The position numbers were made by a program, and so were the translations under genes. This document shows, piece by piece, positions 22,227 through 34,173 of a DNA stretch of 64,000 nt. How positions within the stretch are numbered: position 1 is the first letter of the stretch; each line of letters starts with the position of its first letter. Source of the DNA: Thereva unica (taxonomy: Eukaryota > Arthropoda > Insecta > Diptera > Therevidae); assembly GCA_949987705.1 (NCBI GenBank), contig OX465281.1, positions 221,497,978 through 221,561,977 of the forward strand. Reading direction: 5' to 3'. The notes beneath the pieces were generated by a model. The model was not told the origin of the DNA. It did not search any database and saw nothing but the letters and a program-made list of their open reading frames with translations.

Positions 22227-23722
22227 GTAAGTATTAAGAGGTTGAGACGATTTGAAGAAGATAATTCGACAAGACCAAGACCTACAAGGACTGTGGCGAC
22301 ATTTAAGAAGAAGATAATCAAGTAGCCACTTATTCTTCTTATATTTCAATAATACCATGTCTGCTAATGTTTCTACAAATACAAATTTATTACGAAGTTT
22401 AATCACAACATAAACAAAAAAAAAACATCGAAACACAAAATCAAACAAAAAATCAAAATAAATAAAAATTCTTAGAGGACACCCCAATTCCAGTAAACAT
22501 CTGAAATCTTTACTTATAGCTTAATTGGATAGATGCAAGTGGCCACACTCATTTCATATCCATACATACTCTATTAGAAATCTCGTTAAAGGATACCACA
22601 AGACAAATTATTACACAGTCCATTAGATATCGACGTCCCCCGCGCTGGGATATCATTCCCATTTCTGAGCAATGCCAACTGCCATGTTTGTTCTGTGTTC
22701 ATTTGATGAAAGTTTATTAATTAGTGACGCGTAGCAATTAGACGATTAGTAACTTTGGTGAATCTTGGAAGTCCTTTTTTGATCTTCATTTATGGATGTC
22801 AATACTTCAAAGACCTGTAGGGCGTTTTTATTTATCCACTGGACTGGTTTTGTGTGTGGTATTGAGATTATTTAGTAATTTGGAGATTAATTTTTAGACA
22901 TACGTTATTAATATTGGGAAATAAGGGAAGTATGTTGCTCATTTATTTTGATGATATATTTACCTCCAAAAAGTTAACGTTTATGACGTTGCTTTTAGAA
23001 AAATAGAAATTCCTTTGAAAGTTGCATATACGTACATATAAACTTTATTTAATATTTATCTGAAAAGATTTATAACACGAGCATGAAAATACCGCTCTCA
23101 ATTACCAGTGCTGATATCCAGGCCCGCCGCTCTCCGCTTCATCGCCCACTTTTAGTTTGGTTACTTATAGGAGTGTATAAAAAAACTGAAAAATTTGAAT
23201 ACGTTCATACATTCAATCAATATTTTTAAAAACATTGAACGCCTTGCGTTCGAGTAATTAATATTTAAAATTCAGGTCTAAAGGTCCAGTGAAAATGATA
23301 TTAAACGTGGGAATTTATTGCACATTCATCCATCCTTCCAATGGCGCTACAGCCCAAATAGAGCCTTGGTCTCCTCTAACGCATTTCTCTAAGTTTGGCG
23401 GTCCCTTGCAGCATGTTTCCAGTTCCAGATGTTGAGAATTGCCTTTGCGTCAGCCGTCACAGAATCTATCTAACTCCTCCTGGGTCTACCTACTGGCCTA
23501 TTTCCCGAAATTTCTGATGCCATAAGCAGTTTTGGGATACGATTGCCCTTCATCCTGATTACGTGGCCGGCCGGCGTCTCAGTCTGTTAACTTTCATAAG
23601 AGTTCTGGTTCTGGGTCGTCAAAAAAATTCCTACAGCTTGTTGCTGTGTCTCCTTCACCATATTCCATCCTCTCTAGTTGGGCATCTAATAATTTTTCTC
23701 TCAAACCTGTTGACTATTTCCT

Positions 23723-25368
23723 CTATTTATTTATTTATTTATTTATTTACTGGTCTACAGAGTAAATCTCCAACAGACAGAATGCAAAAATTAACAATAA
23801 AAAATAAAATACATAAAAAAAAATATAAGTTAGAAACAAGAAGATTATAAAGACAAATTAATTTAAAGCAAACGACAAGCTAGGAATGAATATATAAAAT
23901 TTCAAAGAATATAATAATTTTACCTACTAAGATGACTTAAGACCGACTTGAATGCTATTCTCTCATCAGATAAATCAATCACGCCATAAACTTCATTAAA
24001 TAGGCGAGAGCAATACGTTATTGGTTCATGCTGGCCATAAACGGTCCTATGCGGAGGAACAAATAATAGAGGCCTAGATCTCAAGGATATGCCAGGCGCA
24101 TAAATGTTAAATAGAGTAAGTAATGAAGCAGATTTGATACGAAAACATAACACATCTCTGACAAACATAATACAGGCAATGTTTCGCCTAGTCTCTAACT
24201 TCTGCAGTCCTAGAAGCAAGCATTTGGAATTGTAAGAGGGCATACTATTACGCCAATTGATCTTACGAAGAAAAAACCGAGTAAAGGACTTCTGCACGGA
24301 TTCAATCCGAGAACGGTGGAGAGAGGTATAAGGATTCCACACAACAGATGCGTATTCTAAGTGAGACCGAACAAGGGACATGTAAAGGGCTTTTAATGTA
24401 AATGGGTCCCGAAAGTCAGTAGAATTTCGCTTTATGAAACCCATCATTCTAAAAGCTTTGGAGCATGCAAAGTCAACCTGGCAAGATGAGTTGGACGAAT
24501 GATCAAAGGTAACGCCAAGATCACAAATAGTAACTGGAGAGTCAACAATCACACCATTAATATTATATGAATAAGAAAAAGGAACAACAAGACGATAAAA
24601 CGAATATTTTTTACATTTATTGGGATTTAACTCTGTTAGCCTCGCACCACGAACAAAGGGTGTCAAGTTCCTTCTGAAGAATAATGCAGTCGGATAGTGA
24701 AAAAATTGAGTAAAGATCTTCAAATCATCTGCGAACAATAAAGTACTGGCACGCGAAAAAATGTTACAAACATCATTAATAAAAATATTGAATAACAATG
24801 GACCAAGATGACTACCTTGCGGTACACCTGACTTTACAGCAAATGTTTTAGACAGATATGTATCGATTGAAATGGACTGTTTACGACCAGTAAGATAAGA
24901 ACTTAGCCAATTGAGAAAAGAGGAATGAAGACCAAACGCACGTAGTTTCATAATTAACAGAGCAGTGTCAATGCGATCAAAGGCTTTTACAAAGTCTGTA
25001 TAAATAACATCAACCTGTTCACCACGTTCAATAGCATTAATTGCATAGTTTTTAAAAACCACTAGATTTGTGGTAGTTGATTTGCCGCTCATAAAACCAT
25101 GTTGCGCCTCACAAATACATTTATTAACAACAAATTGTAGTCTGTCAGTAACTAGACTTTCAAAACATTTAGGAACAGGTAATAGCTTCGCAATTCCTCT
25201 ATAATTAGTAATTTTGCTCCGACAACCTGATTTATAAAGAGGTTTAATAACCGAAAATTTCCAAGAATCAAGGAAAGAGCCGAACATTAAGGACACATAT
25301 TAAATATTTTTGTAAGAGGATACGAAAGACTAGAGATACATTTCTTTAATAATAAATTACACAACATG
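23723..25368 (-). mobile_element. LINE-C: Jockey/CR1-type LINE nested in an RTE-like LINE
   Basis: 5'-truncated LINE. The 3' end is marked by (TAAA)n read on the minus strand (23723-23749), preceded by a 3' UTR of about 170 bp. TCCT occurs at both junctions (23719-23722 and 25369-25372), a short possible target duplication. The ORF is nearly intact. Confidence 0.85.
23920..25296 (-). CDS. LINE-C reverse transcriptase, 458 residues
   Basis: RT domain of a Jockey/CR1-group LINE ORF2, the polymerase that copies LINE RNA at a nicked target. Motifs in order: FLDSWKFSVIKPLYKSG and NYRGIAKLLPVPKCFE (1-46), AQHGFMSGKSTTTNLVVF (64-81), DFVKAFDRID (101-110, first catalytic Asp), SGVPQGSHLGPLLFNIFIND (156-175) and LLFADDLKIF (186-195, FADD). 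The thumb and C-terminal block SHLEYASVVWNPY follow. The called start is a GTG at 25296. Coding similarity continues upstream in another frame (LKKCISSLSYPLTKIFN, to about 25365), so a 1-nt indel near 25292 cut the ORF. No endonuclease domain remains: 5' truncation. Not expected to be mobile on its own. Confidence 0.88.
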   Translation of the reverse strand: MSLMFGSFLDSWKFSVIKPLYKSGCRSKITNYRGIAKLLPVPKCFESLVTDRLQFVVNKCICEAQHGFMSGKSTTTNLVVFKNYAINAIERGEQVDVIYTDFVKAFDRIDTALLIMKLRAFGLHSSFLNWLSSYLTGRKQSISIDTYLSKTFAVKSGVPQGSHLGPLLFNIFINDVCNIFSRASTLLFADDLKIFTQFFHYPTALFFRRNLTPFVRGARLTELNPNKCKKYSFYRLVVPFSYSYNINGVIVDSPVTICDLGVTFDHSSNSSCQVDFACSKAFRMMGFIKRNSTDFRDPFTLKALYMSLVRSHLEYASVVWNPYTSLHRSRIESVQKSFTRFFLRKINWRNSMPSYNSKCLLLGLQKLETRRNIACIMFVRDVLCFRIKSASLLTLFNIYAPGISLRSRPLLFVPPHRTVYGQHEPITYCSRLFNEVYGVIDLSDERIAFKSVLSHLSR

Positions 25369-25689
25369 TCCTGGGTCATAGTCAAAGTCTCGCTACCATT
25401 ACACAGTACGGGTCATATTACTGCTTTGTAGAGTGGGAGTTTCGTTTTCGTGTGAACAAAGTGCAGTATTTGTTTTTGGGCATAAAAGGCTATATTTACT
25501 CTATTATTAGCCAGTAGTATTCGTCTGGCTATTTCTTCTTTTTCTTCGTTGTTTTTTGTAATTGTAGACCCAAGTATTCCGTATTATCGACTACCTCTAG
25601 GTTATGTTCGTCGATATTTATATTTCTTCTCATTCTAAATCTTCCTGCTCTAGATTGTTGCATCACCCTGGTTTTTTCTTTGATAATCT

Positions 25690-25866
25690 TCAGGTCTTGC
25701 TTGCTTTAGTTGCTTTACTTGCTTGCTTGCTTCACTTGCTCTACTTGCTTTAGTTGATTGCTTGCTTTAGTTGCTTTACTTGCTTGCTTTAGTTGCTTAC
25801 TTTAGTTGCTTTACTTGCTTGCTTTAGTTGCTTGCTTTACTTGCTCTACTTGCTTGCTTGCTTACA
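25690..25866 (+). repeat. CTTGCTTTAGTTGCTTTA minisatellite
   Basis: About 175 bp of degenerate tandem TTGCTT(TA) units with higher-order blocks of about 18-30 bp. It directly abuts the RTE fragment. 25867-26394 shows no recognisable feature. Confidence 0.9.
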
Positions 25867-26660
25867 GCAGTTTCACAACTATGGGATTTACGGAAGTCCG
25901 ATTGGAATTTAGAAGGGAAGTTATTAGATTCCAGATATCGCAGAAATTGGATAAAAAAGTTTTCTAAAAGGGTTTGGCAAGGAAAGGAAGAATACTGATT
26001 AGGAGAAAATCAGATATGTGAGCTGGGGAGGATATTTTGGAAAGGGAATTACTAAGGCTGTTTTACCAGGGAGAGAACAGTTGCGAGAGGCCAGGACCAT
26101 ATCCCGGTTGTAGAGCCCTCAAAGAAGAAGACCGCCTCATTCAAGCCGAAAGCAGATGTAAATATTTGGGCCTGTTTATTTCTCTTCAGTTGCACATAAA
26201 CAAAGCCCCCACGGGAGCACACCGAAGAAACAACACTCCGCTTTTGAAGTTTTCGTGCAGTACATATGCAAAATATCATTGTTTTTAAACGTTTTCATTT
26301 TCATTAATGTGAACAAGGCTGTTAGAAGCAAATCACACATATGAGAGTGCCATGCAGACGGAGGAGCTCTCAACTTATTTGCTGCCTCTTTTTTAACCGA
26401 CTTCAAAAAAAGAGGAGGTTACTCAATTCGACGTGTAGGTATTTTGTGGTCCTGTTCACGCATAACTTTGTAACCCAATAACTTTTTTGCTTTTTTTTGG
26501 TTCATTTGAAGGGGGAGCTTCCCACGGTGGTCCCGTTAAATTTTTTCTAAATTATGATAACGGAGTTCGAAGTTAGGCATAAAAAACTATTAAAATTGGT
26601 TCAACCTAAACATTTCATAGGCACCGAACAAATTATTTTCTTGTTCTAAATCTGGCAGCA

Positions 26661-26742
26661 GGCCGATGGGGGAGTGGGTAGAGCGTCGGATCCTCGATTC
26701 AGCGTAGTGTGGTGTTTGCAGGTTCGATCCCTGGTCGGGGCA
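26661..26742 (+). repeat. tRNA-like segment 1 in RY
   Basis: Has a degenerate A-box region (GGGAGTGGGTAGAGCG), a perfect B box (GGTTCGATCCC) and complementary ends GGCCGA/TCGGGGC-like, followed by a pyrimidine tract with TTTTC. It does not fold as a clean cloverleaf by eye (the anticodon arm region is long), so a SINE head or tRNA pseudogene is more likely than a working tRNA. Confidence 0.5.
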
Positions 26743-26823
26743 GACCGGTAGTTTTCTTTTTCTCTTTTTCTTCTTTCTGAAATGATTTATTAACATATTG
26801 GTCAGCGGCTGATAGTACTTGAC

Positions 26824-26902
26824 ATAGCGCAAAGGGCTAGAGAGAAGTATTCTTGTCTGTGGGATCTGTGGGGTGCGAGTTCGATCCTTGGGCTCGCGGT
26901 GC
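26824..26902 (+). repeat. tRNA-like segment 2 in RY
   Basis: A box TAGCGCAAAGG, B box GAGTTCGATCC, then TTTTTTTT at 26903-26910, a pol III-type stop. Unrelated in sequence to segment 1 outside the boxes. Probably a second SINE head or tRNA relic. Confidence 0.5.
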
Positions 26903-27315
26903 TTTTTTTTCTTTATATCGACAAAATAATTAAGTATAATTTAATTTCCTTCGGGGAATTTTGTTTCATATTAAACAAGTTTTCGACGTGAATACGTCTG
27001 TAAATTTGCTTCCAGAACAAAAGCCGATGAGAACGAAATTATGGCGAAATTTTCAGCTCATATGCCTTATATTATCTTGATCTGTATGTGTGTGTAGTGT
27101 AAACAAATCTTGCAACCTGATTTTGACCCAGTTCCATATAACCGATCAACTGCAAATTTTGCACATACGTATAGTTCGCATGACAATACAATCTGCAATC
27201 AAATTTTGCAATTGCGCTCCCGACCCCAGACATGGGTATGAAATGAAAAGGTGTAACAAGTAGAATACACTTCGCTATCTGGCGTCATTCAAAACCAAAA
27301 ATGCGGCCGACATTT

Positions 27316-30300
27316 TACTATTTGACAAAATATAACAAAATTTTTAAGTTTTTCTTGTCGCTCACGCAAGCGCGTACTTTTGATAGCAGATTAACTACTG
27401 CAGAAATGGGCCTAAATATACGTGGAACAGAAGAAACAGCTTTTTTGAAAAGAGAGGCGTGCGGAGGTGGAAAAAGTAGAGAGTTTCATGTCTCCGTGGA
27501 AGCTTTTATGGTTGATCTCCTAGCAGCACAACGGTGACCTAAAAACACTCTTCGATGAGAAAGAGTGAAACTGTACGAATTAAAAAGCTACTTTACCGCC
27601 TTTCTGAAAAGAAATTAGGCATAAAATAGTATTAAAATTTGTAAGCCTTGAACCTTTCATAGGCAGCGAACAAATTGTTTTAATGTCACAGAATTGATAG
27701 GATACAGGGTAAGTACTTTAACCAACGAGTGCGGAAAATTGGGAGCGATGCACAGGAGAGTTTATTTGGAGCACTCTCCCTTTACTGGAGTTTTCATAAA
27801 TTTTATACAACAAAAAAAAACCGGAAATTATCCTCGTGGCAAAAAGATGTGACATTAGCATAACCAATAGCCCAGTTCTCTTTCGATGCGAAGGACAAGC
27901 AGCTTTTGAAAGTGGTTAGAATTCAGTTGGTGGACTGCTTTGGGGAACCAACTCTCGGGCTTTGAAAAAAAGGCAAAAAAAATTTTTTTTTTCTTTTTTA
28001 AGAAGGTTTTTTTTAAAATACTCCTAGAACGCTTTTGAGGAGCGTAAAAACGTATGCTCCCTGCAATGACAAGCAATATTAAAAAATGAATGGACTAAAA
28101 AGCACGAAATAAAAAAAAAATTTAAAAACAGACTTAAAAAAAACCGCACAAAATGCACAAAAAAGGATGAAATAATTGTTTGTGATTCTTAACAACATCA
28201 ATCCAATCAGAATGGATCTAGAAAGAATAATCACTTTTGAAGACGGTGCCGGCTTTTAATTAGACATAAACTTCTTTTGCTGCCAAAAACGACTTACGCA
28301 CGATGTTCACTGATGCACTTCTCTGTTTCTGTCTGGGCCGCACTGTGCTCAAAAACCTCCGTCGGACCATTGTTCTTCAAAAAAAATTATCAAAATGAGC
28401 TGCCCCTGAGCACTAAGAAGTAAAAAACAAAACCTTCGTTGACTAAAAACTTTTATAACTAATCTCAGCAAAAAGACACGGTTAACTCTATTCCCAGAAT
28501 TTCCACAAAAAGAAAGTTTGAATATTAAAAAGCTTAAAACCTTCAATTCAAAAGAAAGCAATCACGACCCATCTGGCTGTGGTGTTTTTTTGTAACCAAA
28601 TTATACATTATGTGGATAATGATGTTGTTAACATTTCTAAACATAAAGTGAACACGAAAAATGCAAAAAAGGCAACAGAACATAATTCTTTCAATTCATG
28701 TAGAAAAACAACATTTTATGGCGTGTTTTCCCCCCACTTAAGATAAGGAAAATACACTACGCATTTTCTACTTCAAATATGATTGTCGCATAACAAGGAA
28801 TCATCTTCTGAAGTAAAATCTCGAATCTCTCTGCGCTAAAAAAAAATGAAATCAAATATAAAAGAAAATACGAAAAATCGTGTATAAAAATAAAATCAAG
28901 ACATAACGACAAAGCATGGCCATTACCGACAAGGCAATATTTTGACGAATCACTTAGATAAGCGAAAATGTTCTGCATATCATTTAGATTTGTGTGAAGG
29001 GCCACCCTCACAAAAGTGAACATACCCCCGGCGAGGAGAACAGGGAATAAAAATAGAGCTCTAATTTCTGTATCTCGTCCTTTTTATGTTCATCGTGTTG
29101 TTTCTTAATTGAAAAACTGCGTGGAAAATCTTATCGCTACAGACAAAAAAAAAAATACTGTCCTGGAATGTGATGCGCAAATCCAAACAATGATTCTTGC
29201 CCACCCCCGCCGCAGCATCACTTAAGCGGGAACGACGTACAAATATAATAAGAAGATTTCTGCAATACAAAAGGATTCCACAAGGTTCGCCTCTTCTTTG
29301 TAATTGATTTCATCACAACAACTTGTTCATCTCGGTTGATGTTTATATCCAACCATTTGGACATTTAACAAAGCAAAAAGTTAAGATAAAATGAAAATCA
29401 ACCGACCTGATGTCATTTCTCATCTTCGATAGTATTGAATCACCTTCTCCAGAAGCTGAACGACAAAGATCAGGGTGTCTTGAAGAAAAACAGGAAATTA
29501 ACTTCTTCAAAAATAAACATCACAAATCGAACTGAGAAAAAGAAAAATGGCGGGGGTGTGCCGGGTGGTGGATGGCGGTCGGGCGGCTGCTAAATGACAA
29601 TTGTCGGCGGTGGCACAAAAAGCGGAAAGTATAAAAAGAAAGTCTAGAGCGAAAGGAGCCATTATCAGGAGTCGGAGTCGGAAAAGCAAAGGACGAAATG
29701 ACATTTCCACTTGCGGTTTTACCAGAGATGATTGAGCCCTTCTGGATGTGTACCCACTTCAGGGTATATCAGTTCGGGATTCGGGTGTTATCACTCCAAC
29801 AGCAATAAAATGCATGTCGCCCATCCCTTTGGATGAATAATAAAAAATATTAAAGTACATTAAGAAAGGTGTGTACCTACGCCTACCCCAGATGCCTGAC
29901 ATTATTGCGACATTTATAACTGCCCCAATCGGGAGTTTGTATCTCGAAGAATTAGCATTTGGAGAAGCGCCATCAATGAAAATCAAGGGCCAAATGCGAG
30001 GTGATTTTGGAAAACCACAACTGAAATGGCCCTCGCGCAGCCAAATGGAAAATTTAATTAAATTTCCATCAATCGTTGATGCTATTTTGAGAAAGGAAAA
30101 CTCCTTGAATATATCCTTGAGGGATGATAATGTGCCCTAGGCAGAGTGGTCGCGTTTTTAGGGAAATTTTTCTTACCAAACCACACAATCGCGACTTCCG
30201 GTAATGGTAAGAAAGATGCATCGTTACCTTTTCAGCTTTTTCACCTAATAAAATTGCACAACTGTAGTCCATGGGATAGCATTGTGCAGTGGAGATTACT

Positions 30301-30751
30301 TCACCTGAAATATGTTGTGCATTTCCTTAGAAACGAAATTATTTTACAAACTCCCTGACATTTTGCTGATTAAGGTTCGGAGAACTTTTGTTGCCAGGGA
30401 CATATAATTTTAGTTTCAGTAAATATAAAAGTAGTGAGCTTTTGAATTATTTCTTTTTAGATAGAAATGCTTGGTCTTAGATAATAAGTACGTCACACGG
30501 TCCAGGAGTATTCATAAGAATAGAATATATTGTGGATTTGTGTTTTAATAAAGTAATGTAGGGAGTATTTAGCGCTCTTAAATAAAAACTGGGTTACTAA
30601 GAATAGAGTGTCTTGGTGTCGGTCCAAAGTGCGGTAGTTCGGGCCAAGTATTCCATAGATAATGTCTGCTGAACAAAGTAGGTCTCTTTATTTATACTCT
30701 AAAACTGAATTAATACAAACATCTTCTTCTACTTATTCCCCTTTAATTCCT
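27316..30751. other. AT-rich stretch without a recognisable gene
   Basis: Frames are below about 90 codons and have no known motif. Poly-T/A tracts occur at 27965-28015 and 29145-29155. A TATA-like GTATAAAAAG sits at 29628, but no supported transcription unit follows on either strand. Confidence 0.6.
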
Positions 30752-31204
30752 CTTTTTTTAATGTGAAAGACTAGAGTCACAGCAAAGCCCCCTTATACTG
30801 TTGACAATCAATTTTCTTCGTATAGAGTGCATTGTTGTACGATAGTCGGTGACGAAGTAACTGCCACAACCTATCCGCGATATTTTTTAGTCCACCTACT
30901 CATCACCGTGACCATCGCGACTTTGACATCGGGGCCTCGAGAAACAACTCGCTGGAGTGTTATGTCTCCTGAAATGAGTTGAATCTCATCAACCAACCAA
31001 TGACATACGCTTTGGTGGAACGGGGAAGGGCTAAGGAAGGTTATGACAGGAGGAATCAGGAATGTAAAGAGGGAAGAAGAAAGAAGGAAAGATATTTCGG
31101 TGGGAAAGTGGAAAAGGCGAAGGACCGTGGGGCTGGCCGGGATTCGAACCCGGGATCTCTGGGGTGGTAGCCAGACGCCTTACTCCCTAGGCTACCGCGG
31201 CCCC
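30752..31204 (-). mobile_element. tRNA-headed SINE (family S), full-length copy
   Basis: On the minus strand: A box TAGCCTAGGGAG (31196-31185), B box GGTTCGAATCC, the purine-run body, the central block TTTCAGGAGACATAACACTC, and a tail CACATTAAAAAAAG. It is inserted in the 3' end of LINE-B copy 2: LINE sequence CCATGA lies on one side (31207-31212) and GGAATTAAAGGGGAATAAG on the other (30733-30751). Confidence 0.9.
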
Positions 31205-33400
31205 CAATCATGGGACATAGGACGGAAACAGCTGCCCTCCAGCGGACTCTGTTTTGTGCGACAGCTCTCAGCTCCGACCAAGATCTTCCAGTTGCTGCGG
31301 CCTCTGCTAATAGGGTTCTCCTCCACGTTGTTCTAGGTCTTCCAACTTGACAGGATCCTTGCGGACTCTAGTCAAGGGTCTGTTTGGATAGATTTTCTTT
31401 TTCGGTTCGTAAGGTCCAATTCCATTTCCTTCGCCTGATTTGGTCGTCTATCCTTTCTTGGCCGGCACGGCGCCATAACTTTTCATTAGGAATTCTATCT
31501 TGCCAGCGGATTACGATACGTCGCAGGGATCTGTTGATGAAGACTTGTAGGCGCTCTGTGATGAATTGTGCGACTTTCCATGTTTCGCAACCGCACAAAA
31601 GAATTGCCTTAACGTTGGGATTGGACAGCCGCAAATTGGTGTTAGTTGAGAATTTCATTGATCTCCATATGCGGAACAGGCATGCATATACGCTTCGTGC
31701 TTTTTTTATTCTGGAACTGACGTCTTCTTCTGCACCGCTATTTTTGGTAATAATGCTACCGAGGTAGCAGAATTTATTTATCGTCACGGTTATTCAGCGC
31801 AGTTCGTTCAATGGTATTTGCTTTTATCCGCATTTTTTTGGTTTTATTCGGATTCATCCTTATCCTGCTGGACTACTTTCTGTTGCCAAATTGTTGAACA
31901 TGTTTTTTAGGTCCTGATGTCTGTGGGCCAGCAAACAGATATCATCGGTGTAGTTGAGATCCTTAAGGCAGTCCAGAAAATCCCATTGTATTCCGCATTT
32001 TCCGCTTTACTATAAAAAATAGTAAAGGCGAAAGTAGGCATCCTTGTCGTACTCCTGAGCTCACCTCAAAGCTGTCGGATAATTTTCCATTATGGGGAAC
32101 TCTGCATTTGGAATTGTTGTATAGTGCTTTTATCAATTCTATTATTTTATCATGCAGTCCAGGTCGCCGTAGTGCCTGCCATATAAAGCTCCTATCAACC
32201 GAATCGAACACTATTATTCTCAAGGTGTTAATATGAGCTATGCATGAGCGGCCCTGCCTGAATCCAGCCTGCTGCCTCCTAAGCGTTCGTTCTACTGCCT
32301 TACTTATCCTAGATAGTCATATATGGGACAGAATTTTGCCCACAGTAGATAATAGACAGATACCTCTCCAGTTGTCGCATATTGTTAGGTCCCCATTTTT
32401 TGGTATTTTGACTATGATAACTTCCGTCCTCCTCCGGAAAGGTACAGGTGTTCAATGCTTTTTCCAGGATTGACTGAAGCGCATCTGCTATGAGGCTTGA
32501 ATCGGCTTTCAACACATCTGGCAGGATGGCATCTCTTCCAGCTGCTTTACCGTTCAAGTTGTTGGGGTTTGTCGAGGTCGCTTATAGCGTTAACGTTATT
32601 TTTCTGCGTTTTATTTTTTCCAAGTTGTGTCCGAGATCCAATGTTGCTGGTTTCTTTGGACATAACCGTTGCTTGTTTCCGCTGCTGTTATAATAACGTC
32701 CTTTGTAGTACTCCACAGCTCTTCAATGTCACTTTCGTAAGAAACTCTCTGCTGGCTTGAGGTTTGTTGTAGTTTCCCAGCAAATTCTCGGCTTTTAATG
32801 CTGTCTAGTCAGAAGGTCTACGTTAAACCGTCTACGGTTTATGGTATCGCGTTGGACGTTTCTGATTGCGGCGATTTTGAGGCGAATAGCTGCTAATATC
32901 AAATGGTGCTCCCCTGAAACTCCTAACATCCTCCAGAGTAGTTCTCCATCTGCGGCTGATGGCCATGTGATCTATCTGATGTCTCTTTCTACCATAGGGC
33001 GAGACCCAGGTCTCCTTTGTGTATCTTATTGTGACAAAAGTATGTAAGTTCCACCTACCATGAGTTATTGGTAACTACAAAAGTCAACGAAAAGCTCACC
33101 AGAATATAAGAAGGGCTCGCCGTTCGGGCAGATATGTTCTCCCGCATCGGGCCATCTGGTCACGCTAAGTCCCATGATCTTGATTTTATATCGATTCATC
33201 GCGTTGAGGACTTCATCCAGCCGTCCATCAGCAAACATTGTTCTCAGATTCCATGATCCGACTCGTGTCTTTGTTCGAAAAGCAAAGGCCGTTGTCGTGT
33301 TGTCCATAAGGTTCCGAGGCATTGTTTGCCGATCGGGAGCGGGTTGCTAACTCTAAGCCTAACCGACTTAAAACTCAGTTTTGTGGCGCAGAGAGCTCGA
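31205..33400 (-). mobile_element. LINE-B copy 2: RTE-like LINE, minus strand
   Basis: Near full-length relic. It has a 5' UTR (GAGCTCTCTGCGCCACAAAA, shared with 16193-16212), an endonuclease start (33322-33065: RVGSWNLRTMFADGRLDEVL), a damaged endonuclease and linker (33060-32830), RT fingers (32557-32309), an RT core (32223-31963), and a thumb/C-terminus (31787-31368). The middle of the endonuclease is deleted near 33062. Its 3' end continues beyond the SINE to about 30717. Confidence 0.88.
31368..32557 (-). pseudogene. LINE-B RT, copy 2 (broken)
   Basis: RT of the same RTE-like family as 16315-22226. Fingers: GKAAGRDAILPDVLKADSS then NTCTFPEEDGS (32557-32420; the W of FPxxW is lost by frameshift). 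Core: VDRSFIWQALRRPGL and FEVSSGVRQGCLLSPLLFFI (32215-32010). The YADD region lies around 31945 (LNYTDDICLLAHRHQDLK, with Y-T-D-D instead of Y-A-D-D). Thumb and C-terminus: NKFCYLGSIITKNSGAEEDV, AILLCGCETWKV and INRSLRRIVIRWQDRIPNEK (31787-31480). At least three frame changes. Confidence 0.85.
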
Positions 33401-33728
33401 GTTACGATTACTTAGTAACTTAGTCGAAAACATCGAAACTGAAACAGTTCCTTTCTTATTTCAATTTATTTCAACTAACAATTATTTAAATAAATTAATT
33501 TATAACATTTCTCTAGAATAAAATATTTTATAAGAGAACCTGTAAAAGAGCAAGCGCAAACGCAAACAGCTCGACTATGATCCTATCTATCCATCGCTAC
33601 CATTTGTCTCCATTTACTTTTGCTCTATTTAGGTGTAAAACTTAATCAAAGCTCATGACAGTGCCATAGAAGACAAAAATTTAGCGGCGGCAGCTTTCGT
33701 CTGGAGGAAGATTAAATGTAGGAAATAG
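33401..33728. other. AT-rich spacer
   Basis: Nothing recognisable between the 5' end of LINE-B copy 2 and the MITE. Confidence 0.6.
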
Positions 33729-34004
33729 TTCCCAGATACGGCAGATCGGGAGTGAATGTGAATTTGATACTTTGCGATTCTCAAATCCGCAGCCGTAGAT
33801 CTCTCTTTAACATTTTCCGCCATATAAAAGTGTGATTTCCGCGGATTTGTAACGACAAATTCGCTTAAGAAAATCCGACACCGCGTACTTCATAATCGCG
33901 CAAGTATTCACTCCGAATTTTTGATTTAATTGAATCCGCGACTGCGGATTTGAGAATCGCAAAGATTCAATTCGCACTCATTTTCGATCCGCCGTATCTG
34001 GGAA
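33729..34004. mobile_element. MITE family D, copy 2
   Basis: TTCCCAGATAC...GTATCTGGGAA ends, 276 bp, homologous along its length to 8470-8762 (shared CTTTGCGATTCTCAAATC and CACTCCGAATTTTTGATT). Non-coding. Confidence 0.85.
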
Positions 34005-34173
34005 TCGAGGCTTGTAAGGCTCTCTGCCCAGAAAAGTGCACACTTTTCTTGTCTGAAATGGAACATATTTCCTTTCATTTGTCTATGGTAATACCTAAAA
34101 CGAAATCAAATTAGTATTTAAAAATTTATGATCATCAGTCAAAATAACCTTCTTCTATTCCTCTTTAAATTGC

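Larger units (their letters stand above)
23330..25690 (-). mobile_element. RTE-like LINE fragment carrying a nested LINE
   Basis: On the minus strand, 25690-25371 reads LKIIKEKTRVMQQSR, NLEVVDNTEYLG and LYKAVIRPVLCNGSETLTMT, the RT thumb of an RTE-like ORF2. The frame then breaks at the nested LINE (23723-25368) and resumes at 23721-23335 with EIVNRFERKIIRC, GHVIRMKGNRIPKLLM and SGNRPVGRPRRS, the usual C-terminus. Frameshifts and stops are present. The uninterrupted order across the gap shows this element was there first. Confidence 0.85.
26395..27315 (+). repeat. RY dispersed repeat with AACCGACTTCAAAAAAAGAG start
   Basis: Begins with the AACCGACTTC motif that also starts at the right edge of the window (63979). 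It contains blocks shared with 42440-42780, 48340-49150 and 55700-56220 (GACATGGGTAT, ATCAAATGAAA-type, GGCGTCATTC, AAATGGCGGCC-type). The two tRNA-like segments at 26661-26902 interrupt it. No transposase seen. Confidence 0.65.

Noticed and set aside
29500..30360. Host gene with promoter near the TATA-like motif at 29628
   Set aside because: Short frames only, no splice-consistent series and no domain.
31384..31767. 127-codon plus-strand ORF
   Set aside because: Antisense of the LINE-B RT C-terminus, which carries the recognisable motifs.
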